Assembly: GCA_046728155.1 (NCBI GenBank)
Contig: JBKPDY010000100.1
Coordinates: 1 to 29,926, forward strand
Source of the DNA: CAWDLX01 sp046728155
GTDB lineage: Bacteria; Actinomycetota; Actinomycetes; Mycobacteriales; Micromonosporaceae
Direction of reading: 5' to 3'
DNA: 29,926 nt
In this document: in pieces, positions 7,277 through 13,390 of the stretch
How positions within the stretch are numbered: position 1 is the stretch's first letter
How the letters are laid out: every line of letters begins with the position of its first letter
The notes under the pieces: generated by a model
Databases searched by the model: none
Told to the model about the DNA's origin: nothing
What the model saw: the letters and a program-made list of their open reading frames with translations, nothing else
Program-made: the position numbers and the translations under genes

Positions 7277-8227
7277 TTATGGATGGGATCCCCAGGCCGG
7301 GAAGTTCACCGAATGCGGGGTTGCATCGATGATGATCTGGACGTCGCGCCCGGAGTCCCCCATGGTGCAGAGCTTGTCAATGCGGGCCGCGACGTCGTGG
7401 CAGCCGGCCAGGAGGCTGCGGCCGTCCGGGGACCAGACCGGTTTGAAGAACCGCAGCAGGTCGGTTGGACGTCGCAGGACCCGAGGCGTCCCGCCGTCGT
7501 CATGAACCACCAGGATGGATCCGGAAGCCGGTGCTTGCGCTGCTTCTGGCGCGATGTTGAACGAGATGAGCCGGCCGTCGGGAGACCAGTCAGGATGTTC
7601 CAGACCCGCACGCGGCGCCACGATCTGGTGCAGCCGGCTGCCGTCGGCGTTCATGACGTAGAGCGCTTCGAGCTGGTCGCCCTGTGGCGTAAGTCCAGTA
7701 ATGCGGCCGAAGGCGATCCGGGTACCGTCAGGGGAGAAAACTGGCTCAACGTCGAACCCGTCATAGGTCAGCTGCCGAGCGTGGGATCCATCGGCGCTCA
7801 TGGTCCACACGGACGTGTGAAACGCAGGATCGTCGGGGAACGTAGGTGAGGCGTCGAAGGTGATCGATCGGCCATCCGGGGACCACTTCGGCACCTCTTG
7901 GATGCCCGGTCCGAAGGTGAGCTGAAGTTGCAGCGTGTTGTCGGATGCCACGGTGGCGATGTGCTCGCCGACGCCGTCAACGAAGTCGAAGGCGATGCGG
8001 CGGCCGTCGGGTGACCAGTCCGAAAAGAAGCTGGGTACGGTGGTGAGCCGCCGTTGTTGGGTGCCGTCGGGGTTGGCCGCCCAGATGCTGAAGTCACCTA
8101 GTGCTGGGTCGAACCTACCGAAGGTGATCTGACCATTCACGGCTCGTTCCCAGGCCCGGGCCGGCGCTGCGACGCCGACGCCGATAACGGCCATGGCGAC
8201 TGCCGTGAACACTACTTTCCTGCGCAT
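7277..8227 (-). CDS. Exported TolB-like beta-propeller protein
   Basis: ATG 8227 is chosen over an earlier in-frame start because AGGAGG lies 6 nt upstream and a Sec signal peptide follows (MRRKVVFTAVAMAVIGVGVA, then APARA). The mature part carries repeated PD40/WD40-like units with the WSPDGR(R/S)I or FSPDGTRIAF motif at least five times, and NPDGTQQRRLT / NADGSRLHQI segments. This indicates a six-bladed TolB-type propeller of about 290 residues, acting outside the membrane. Such domains bind proteins or ligands and have no fixed catalytic role. It is the last gene of the minus-strand operon that starts with a sigma factor, 133 bp after the S33-like gene. Confidence 0.8.
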   Translation of the reverse strand: MRRKVVFTAVAMAVIGVGVAAPARAWERAVNGQITFGRFDPALGDFSIWAANPDGTQQRRLTTVPSFFSDWSPDGRRIAFDFVDGVGEHIATVASDNTLQLQLTFGPGIQEVPKWSPDGRSITFDASPTFPDDPAFHTSVWTMSADGSHARQLTYDGFDVEPVFSPDGTRIAFGRITGLTPQGDQLEALYVMNADGSRLHQIVAPRAGLEHPDWSPDGRLISFNIAPEAAQAPASGSILVVHDDGGTPRVLRRPTDLLRFFKPVWSPDGRSLLAGCHDVAARIDKLCTMGDSGRDVQIIIDATPHSVNFPAWGSHP

Positions 8228-8360
8228 GTCTGCCTCCTGAAGTCGCCTCGGCGCGTGTCGAACCCGGCTGCTCAACACAGCCGCTGGCACGCTCACTGGT
8301 CGTCGCTTGCGTGGCCGCCCGGGCCGCCGACACGAGGCGGCAGGCTGCGTTGGTTGGTCG

Positions 8361-9890
8361 TTATGGCGGATCCCAACGGACGCCATGTGATCGAAGGCAA
8401 TCGTCACGTGGCCGTCGGGTCGGGTTGTCCAGCCACGCGGTGCGGATGTCGTCGGTGCAGGGGCTTAGTGGTATGACGGTGTGCCCACCTACGGGGTCGA
8501 CAATGACGGTGGCGTTCGTCAGGCCGGTAAGGCCATCGCGCACGAGTGGCTCCGGTGCGTACGGGTCGAACCCGCCGATGGCGACGAGCACCGGTAGGTC
8601 GGATCGCACCGGCTCGCTCAGCTGCGCCGAGCCGCGGCCGACCGGCCAACGCCGGCAGACGTCCAGGTATGGGCTGCGACCGTAGGCGCCGGCGAAGCCC
8701 GGTGTCACACCGGCCAGCCGCGCCGGGGCGGCCTCGTCGGCGAACGGTGCGATGTCGTGGCAGAGCACTGAGTAGGCCACGCCGATGGCCTGCCGGTGGG
8801 GCGACAGGCACTTCGGTTGGTAGCCGACGCAGTAGGGCACGTCGCCGGCAAAGGCGGCCGCGATGCTCGGTCCGATCTCCACCAGTTGTCCGGCCAGCAC
8901 CGCGTGCAGGAAGGCCGGCACCGCCCCAGGGGTGAACTGGCTGCCGCTGCTGCCGCCGTCGGAGAGCATGTGGCGCAACAGGCGCAGCAGCATCGCACCG
9001 TCAACGTGCACGGCGAAGGCGCGTTCGTTCGGCTGCAGCTTCAGCGTCACCGGGTGACTGTCCACCATGGTCAGTGCGGTGCTCACCGAGGCTTCGACCG
9101 CGGGAAACGCCGCGGCGCACGTACGGTCCTGGGCGCAGGCGTGCAGGACTGCGGCGAGTGCGTCCCGGGTACCGCGCACTGCCGTGGCTCGAGGGTCGGT
9201 GCCGGGTACCTCGGGCGAGTCGAGAATGATGGCGCGGATGCCCTCCGGTCTGGTGCGCAGCATCTCAAACGCGATCCGAGAGGCGCTGCCAGATGTGGTG
9301 ACGTCCCAGGTCTTGATGCCCAGGGCCACCTGGAGATCCGCGGCATCGGCGGCCATCTCGGCGAGATTGTACGAGGAAGGATCGATCCCGGCGTCGGTGA
9401 GGCGGCGATGGCAGGCCGCCACGGCGTCGAGATACGCGCTCCTGATGGTTGGGTCGTCGGTCGGCATTGCCAGCGTGCGTTCGTTGAGGGCCGTAACCTC
9501 GGGGCAGTCGAGGCTGGGCTGGGAGTGAGCGGTGCCACGGGCGTCGAGAATGATCACCTCGCGGCCGACGCGTTGAGCCATGGGCGATGTCCCGGCGTAG
9601 TTTGGGACTCCGGCTATGTCTGTGCCTACCCGCAGCACCGGCTCTGCCGGCTGGGTGCCGGCCGGTGGCTCAATGCGGGTGACCAGTAGGCGCACGGTCC
9701 GACCCGGGTGGGCCCTGTTCTCCGGCACGGTCAGGTAGCCGCAGTTGGCCTCGGCGAGTATGACGGCACCCACGTCCGGCGGGCACGGCGCGGTCACGTA
9801 CGCCGGCCAGCTGTCCTGGGCGTGTTCGCATCCGGCGGCACCGACGACAACGGCGAGTGCGGTTGCCGCGAGCGCGAGGTTCGGCCGCAT
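8361..9890 (-). CDS. S33/TAP-like alpha/beta-hydrolase lipoprotein, active site degenerate
   Basis: The 509-residue product has a lipoprotein signal (VVVGAAGC, C21) and the layout of secreted S33 tripeptidyl-aminopeptidase-like proteins. Conserved parts include ILDARGTAHSQPSLDCPE (~114-131), the acid-loop region GGFDPYAPEPLV and the histidine region VGGHTVI. Two key motifs are altered. The nucleophile elbow, normally G-x-S-x-G followed by TR, reads TSGSASR (199-205), with Gly201 in the serine slot. The oxyanion-loop GGPG motif is replaced by VGTDIAGVPNYAG. It is therefore probably a non-catalytic surface binding or sensory protein, unless flanking serines substitute. Only 3 bp separate it from the upstream lipoprotein gene. 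Confidence 0.8.
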   Translation of the reverse strand: MRPNLALAATALAVVVGAAGCEHAQDSWPAYVTAPCPPDVGAVILAEANCGYLTVPENRAHPGRTVRLLVTRIEPPAGTQPAEPVLRVGTDIAGVPNYAGTSPMAQRVGREVIILDARGTAHSQPSLDCPEVTALNERTLAMPTDDPTIRSAYLDAVAACHRRLTDAGIDPSSYNLAEMAADAADLQVALGIKTWDVTTSGSASRIAFEMLRTRPEGIRAIILDSPEVPGTDPRATAVRGTRDALAAVLHACAQDRTCAAAFPAVEASVSTALTMVDSHPVTLKLQPNERAFAVHVDGAMLLRLLRHMLSDGGSSGSQFTPGAVPAFLHAVLAGQLVEIGPSIAAAFAGDVPYCVGYQPKCLSPHRQAIGVAYSVLCHDIAPFADEAAPARLAGVTPGFAGAYGRSPYLDVCRRWPVGRGSAQLSEPVRSDLPVLVAIGGFDPYAPEPLVRDGLTGLTNATVIVDPVGGHTVIPLSPCTDDIRTAWLDNPTRRPRDDCLRSHGVRWDPP

Positions 9891-9893
9891 CGG

Positions 9894-10448
9894 TCAGGCC
9901 CGGTGAAACGCGACGGTGGTGTAGAAGGCACGTTGGAACACGTCGTTCGGGATGCCCTTATAGTCCGGCTCGGTGGTCGAGACGAAAGTCAGGGTCAACT
10001 GATCGCCGGTCACCGACCATCGGTACGTGTTCAGCCCCCCGGAGTTCGGGCGGTACAGCAGGGTGTCGCCGTCGACCGTGTAGGTGCCACGGTCGTTGAC
10101 GGTCGGTGCCCCGCTACCGGCGGCGCGGTACGCGGTCCACTGCCCGGCTTCGATCCGCAGCGTGATCACGAGGTCGTCGGGTGTCTCGTCGACCTTGAAG
10201 AACCGCTCGACGTGCGGGGCGAGCCCCGCAGCGGCCAGCGTGCTGGTGATCGCGGCCCTGCCAAACGGCGAGGTCTTCCAGGTTCCCTCGACCGGCGCCG
10301 CCGGCGAAGTGCTCGTAGCCAACGGCGCCGGGGCGGACGTCGGCCGGGGTTGTCCCGCTGGTGGGCCAGAACCACACGCGGCGAGCGCTCCCGCAACCAC
10401 CATTGCGGCCGCCGCGGTACGCCACAGGCGGGTACGCAGCTCGATCAT
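9894..10448 (-). CDS. Lipoprotein with predicted beta-barrel/lipocalin-like domain
   Basis: ATG 10448 follows GGAGG at ~8 nt and overlaps the upstream stop by 1 nt (TGATG). The 184-residue product has a lipobox LAAC (C25), a Pro/Ala/Thr linker, then a domain that opens with GTWKTSPFG. Its C-terminal strands read GTYTVDGDTLLYR, NTYRWSVTGDQLTLTFVS and YTTVAFHR. The strand pattern resembles small lipocalin-like proteins and the C-terminal half of the neighbouring anti-sigma-like protein. It is likely anchored outside the membrane and may sense or bind a small molecule for the sigma/anti-sigma pair. That role is inferred; I know of no characterised homologue. Confidence 0.75.
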   Translation of the reverse strand: MIELRTRLWRTAAAAMVVAGALAACGSGPPAGQPRPTSAPAPLATSTSPAAPVEGTWKTSPFGRAAITSTLAAAGLAPHVERFFKVDETPDDLVITLRIEAGQWTAYRAAGSGAPTVNDRGTYTVDGDTLLYRPNSGGLNTYRWSVTGDQLTLTFVSTTEPDYKGIPNDVFQRAFYTTVAFHRA

Positions 10449-11020
10449 CAGGACACCTCCCATGCCTGGCCGCCAAACAGCAGACGCCGTGCGTTGCAGG
10501 AATCGGCGATAATGGTGAAAGTGAGCTTGGTCGCAGTCCGTACCCATCGGTAGGTTCCGATCGGGTCTCCTGTCCCCTGACATCCGGGGCTGGACATGAA
10601 CGCGTTGGTGCGCAGCAGGTCGCCGTCGGTCTGATACGAGGCGCCGTACGGGTTGCCAGTGAACGCCTCGGGCGGTGTGAGGTTCAGGACACCGTCCGAG
10701 CGCAGGGTGACCACCCACCGACCGACCATGCCCTGTCGCTGTGCCAGGTCGGAGCTGGGGATATCGACCACGTAGGTGCCCGCTGGCGGCCCAGCCGGCA
10801 GAACGTTCAGGCCTTCGCCACGCAGCCGATGCACCGCAACCGTTCCCACGATCGCCACGACGACGGCGACCACCGCAGTCGCGGCCAGCCTTGCGATCGC
10901 GACGATCCGCCGCTGACGGCGTGCCCGGCGTTCTACGGCGTGCAGGGCGCCCGCGACGTCAGACCTGACCGCCTCCGCCGAGTGTTGGAGGCCAGCACGC
11001 AGGCGCCGATCAATGGACAT
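10448..11020 (-). CDS. Membrane-anchored anti-sigma-like protein with sensory ectodomain
   Basis: ATG 11020 lies inside the end of the sigma-factor gene (11-bp overlap), a standard sign of sigma/anti-sigma coupling. The 190-residue product has a ~38-residue charged cytosolic N-terminus, one membrane helix (~39-63, IARLAATAVVAVVVAIVGTV) and an ectodomain beginning PAGPPAGTYVVDIP. The ectodomain contains GRWVVTLRSDGVLNL, YQTDGDLLRTNAF, GTYRWVRTATKLTFTIIAD and two cysteines (PGCQG, DSCNARR) that could form a disulfide. The zinc anti-sigma motif HxxxCxxC is absent, so the sigma-binding region is of another type. Function is inferred from gene order and topology. Confidence 0.75.
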   Translation of the reverse strand: MSIDRRLRAGLQHSAEAVRSDVAGALHAVERRARRQRRIVAIARLAATAVVAVVVAIVGTVAVHRLRGEGLNVLPAGPPAGTYVVDIPSSDLAQRQGMVGRWVVTLRSDGVLNLTPPEAFTGNPYGASYQTDGDLLRTNAFMSSPGCQGTGDPIGTYRWVRTATKLTFTIIADSCNARRLLFGGQAWEVS

Positions 11021-11501
11021 CGTTGCCGACCTCCTCGGTGAGCAGCGCACCGAGCCGCTTTCGCGCGCGGTGCAGGTGAACCCACCCGGTCGCAGTTGAG
11101 CAGCCGACGATGCCTGCGATCTCCTCCATCGGCCGATCCTCGTAGTAGAACAGCACGACGACCGACCGCTGTTGCGGCGGCAGGCTCTTGATCGCGGCCA
11201 GCAGATCGATGTCCATTACCGTGTCGTAGGCCGGCGTATCGACGGTGGCGTGGGGGGTCAGCAGCGACATGCGGCGCTGCCGCCGCACGGAGCGAATTGC
11301 GAGCCTCAGTGCGACCCTCCGGACCCAGCCCTCGGGCGACTCGTACCGGCTGACCTTCCCCCAATGCCGCAGGAGCTGGACGAACGCGTCCTGCGCGATC
11401 TCCTCAGCGCGAGCGTGATCGTGCGTCACAAGGTAGACCGCTCGGACAACGGCCGGGTACTCGATGGCGAACAGCCACCGGAACTCGTCGCCGCCGTTCA
11501 C
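11010..11501 (-). CDS. ECF RNA polymerase sigma factor (SigE-like family)
   Basis: GTG 11501 follows GAAGGGA at good spacing; an in-frame GTG at 11558 lacks a spaced ribosome site. The 163-residue product contains region 2 (~6-75; DEFRWLFAIEYPAVVRAVYL, then ARAEEIAQDAFVQLLRHW, the -10-recognition part) and region 4 (~100-152; LPPQQRSVVVLFYYEDRPME and EIAGIVGCSTATGWVHLHRA, the -35-binding helix-turn-helix). It lacks the long C-terminal extensions of some ECF groups. It heads a five-gene operon and probably directs transcription of envelope genes when its membrane partner releases it. No clear GGAAC-type autoregulatory promoter was seen just upstream. Confidence 0.88.
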   Translation of the reverse strand: MNGGDEFRWLFAIEYPAVVRAVYLVTHDHARAEEIAQDAFVQLLRHWGKVSRYESPEGWVRRVALRLAIRSVRRQRRMSLLTPHATVDTPAYDTVMDIDLLAAIKSLPPQQRSVVVLFYYEDRPMEEIAGIVGCSTATGWVHLHRARKRLGALLTEEVGNDVH

Positions 11502-11957
11502 CCGACCGTCCCTTCGCCTGGCGATTACGCCTATTAACAGGCACGGGCTCCTGCGCACCTTTACCGAGGCGGCAACTTGACGTCGTGAACATCATCCCGC
11601 ACCGACCCGGTCGGCGATATTTCGGGACGAACTGCGCATCGACGCACCGATGAACTACGTGGTCAATGAGCGGACGGCGCCATCGGCTTCAACGTCTCGC
11701 TCGACCTGTTCGAAAGGGGGTCGGCAGATAGACCCGTACCGTCTACACCTCAGCGGCAAGCCTCGTCCGTAGCGCGGCGCTCCCACGGTTGCAACAGGCC
11801 TGCGAGTCGGGCTTCATGTGGACATTCCAAACGCGGGCTGCTGGGCTGCATCATGCTGACGCCCAGATTCCATGATCATTCCGCGTATGTTCCGCGACTG
11901 GCGACTACCGGCCGCCTCCAGGTGCATCTGGCTGCACACACTGTCACATTGGCGGTG
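11502..11957. other. Intergenic region with possible gene debris
   Basis: No complete gene is seen. Around 11625-11740 two short protein-like stretches occur in different frames on the plus strand (RDELRIDAPMNYVVNE and, one frame over, DGAIGFNVSLDLFERG), which hints at a decayed gene of unknown type. The left part should hold the promoter of the sigma-factor operon; I could not assign boxes. Confidence 0.3.
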
Positions 11958-12043
11958 GGCTATCTTGCCTGGTCAGGGACCGATTGCGCGGATCAACTGG
12001 GTGCCCCCGGCAGGAATCGAACCTGCGACACACGGTTTAGGAA
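11958..12043. repeat. Attachment-site repeat with 3' part of tRNA-Arg(CCT), right copy
   Basis: This 86-bp copy matches 2411-2496 at 81 of 86 positions. Its right part (12002-12043) is the 3' portion of the intact tRNA gene, so this copy restores the tRNA. That fits integration from the left side, with the element lying between the two repeats. Confidence 0.8.
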
Positions 12044-12074
12044 ACCGTTGCTCTATCCCCTGAGCTACGAGGGC
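12002..12074 (-). tRNA. tRNA-Arg (anticodon CCT)
   Basis: Read on the minus strand, the 73-nt sequence starts GCCCTCG and ends CGGGGGCA. The acceptor stem pairs over 7 bp with one T-G pair. The D-arm (GCTCAGGGGATAGAGC), the anticodon stem ACGGT/ACCGT with loop TTCCTAA, and the T-arm GCAGGTTCGATTCCTGC are all present. Anticodon CCT reads AGG arginine codons. The CCA end is not encoded exactly (ACCCA follows). The gene is the integration target of the element to its left. Confidence 0.95.
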
Positions 12075-12400
12075 GTGACGATCCAGGCTACCTTCCCCGC
12101 CTGTGAACTGTCGGAGTAGGGCGTACCGGGCCGCCAGTGCTCTCCGCTGAAGTAAGAAGGTCAGTCGGTGCAACTCGCCGCCAGTCGCGCCGGAGCACCG
12201 GGTATAGCAGCTGACCACGGTTCGGCGGGTCGCCACTGACTGCACCCGATTATGGATGGCTAACGCGTTCCCGCCATGACCCGGCGTCCGCACCTCCAGG
12301 GTTAATCCGTTCCCGCTGTGGCCACTCCGTGGACGGGGTGAAGCGGGCGCGTACACGCCCGCTTCAGCACCTCGCTGTCACCGCCCGACGGCGGCCTGGC
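12075..12400. other. Intergenic region between tRNA-Arg and the DoxX-family gene
   Basis: No gene is seen. It should contain the tRNA promoter near 12080-12130 (minus strand) and it carries a strong hairpin at 12339-12366. Confidence 0.5.
12339..12366 (-). terminator. Terminator-like hairpin after the DoxX-family gene
   Basis: TGAAGCGGGCG (12339-12349) and CGCCCGCTTCA (12356-12366) form a perfect 11-bp stem with a 6-nt loop, 34 bp after the stop codon of the minus-strand gene. There is no T-run, as is common for GC-rich actinobacterial terminators. Confidence 0.7.
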
Positions 12401-12988
12401 TCAGATGAGCCACCTGTTGCGCCGTACGACGGGAAGCTTCGCCCACCAGCGGCCCAGGCCCCAGGTGTGGCCAGCGTACGTGAGCGCCAGCACTACGGCG
12501 ACGACGGCGTAAATGAAGTGGTAGTCGGTGAGCGGGTTCGTCGAGCCGCTCAGGGCCCCGGTAGCCGTGTGCCGGGCGAAGGGGAACTCCGCGAACCACA
12601 TCAACCCCATCATGGCGATTGCGGCACCAGCAGCCACGCGCAGGCCGATGCCGGCGATCAGCGCGAGACCCATGCCGAGCATGCCCAGCATGAACAGCCA
12701 GTTGGCCCACCACGTCCCGGCGATCGAGTGGTACGCCGACTGGAACGGGCCCAGGTCCACCGACGACAGGAAACCCTTCGTCGGGGATCCGCCGTTGATC
12801 CACGCTTTGGCCGACGGCGTCGAGTAGCCGAGGCCAAAGGTCTTGTCGAGGAACGCCCATAGAAAGACGAACCCGGTGGAGATGCGCAGAACGGCGAGGG
12901 CCTTCGCTGCTGTGTGGGTGAGCATGGAGCCCGGCGCCTCAACCGACTCCGGCCGGACCGTGATCATCGCCTTGTTATCTGTTGTCAT
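12401..12988 (-). CDS. DoxX-family integral membrane protein
   Basis: ATG 12988 follows AGGAGG at 5 nt. The 195-residue protein has a short hydrophilic N-terminus and about four membrane helices. The first (ALAVLRISTGFVFLWAFLDK TFGLG region, ~29-53) carries the R...F...W pattern of DoxX/thiosulfate:quinone oxidoreductase-like proteins. Later helices include LFMLGMLGMGLALIAGIGLR, AAGAAIAMMGLMWFAEFPF and FIYAVVAVVLALTYAGHTWG. Between helices 1 and 2 is an extracytoplasmic loop with GGSPTKGFL. Members act in membrane redox or oxidative-stress complexes, but the substrate here cannot be told. It is 400 bp downstream of the MMPL gene on the same strand and probably has its own promoter. Confidence 0.8.
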   Translation of the reverse strand: MTTDNKAMITVRPESVEAPGSMLTHTAAKALAVLRISTGFVFLWAFLDKTFGLGYSTPSAKAWINGGSPTKGFLSSVDLGPFQSAYHSIAGTWWANWLFMLGMLGMGLALIAGIGLRVAAGAAIAMMGLMWFAEFPFARHTATGALSGSTNPLTDYHFIYAVVAVVLALTYAGHTWGLGRWWAKLPVVRRNRWLI

Positions 12989-13390
12989 GACGTCCTCCTG
13001 TACCTCGTATATCTACAAGGTCGAGTGTTGTTCAGCGGATCGCGCGGCACCCGGGTCCAACCGCCCGAATGCGTGAGACCAAAGGCCCTTCCTGATGGAG
13101 GCAGCGGCGGCGCCGGCAGTGGGTAGCCGTCGTGGTCCGTTCCGTTCGACCGCGGCGCAGGCAGGCCGGCCGGCAGTCGTGTGTTCACTATGGACGCACA
13201 CCCAATGGCCGACTCGGTTTCAGGAGTCCCGACTGGTCAGCGCCGCCAGGTATTGGTGCGCGCCCGCCCAGCCGGCCCGCGACCGGATCCTGAACACCAC
13301 CACACGGCTCTCCCTTGGCCCAGGTCGCTGGGGGTATCCGCGCCAGCCGGGACAGTCACGGCGACGCTGCCGAGCCGGCGCGGCCTCCGG
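12989..13390. other. 400-bp gap between DoxX-family and MMPL genes
   Basis: Short open frames exist on both strands but none has a ribosome site with protein-like sequence. Just upstream of the DoxX-family start, an AT-richer patch (13004-13022, TCGTATATCTACAAGGTCGA) with CTCG/CGAG ends could hold its promoter or an operator. Nothing else was recognised. Confidence 0.35.

Noticed and set aside
8796..9689. Plus-strand open frame opposite the S33-like gene
   Set aside because: Composition is Gly/Arg-rich without motifs; the opposite strand has clear family motifs and a lipobox.
12989..13390. Possible small genes between DoxX-family and MMPL genes
   Set aside because: Several 60-100-codon frames exist but none has both a ribosome site and plausible protein sequence.
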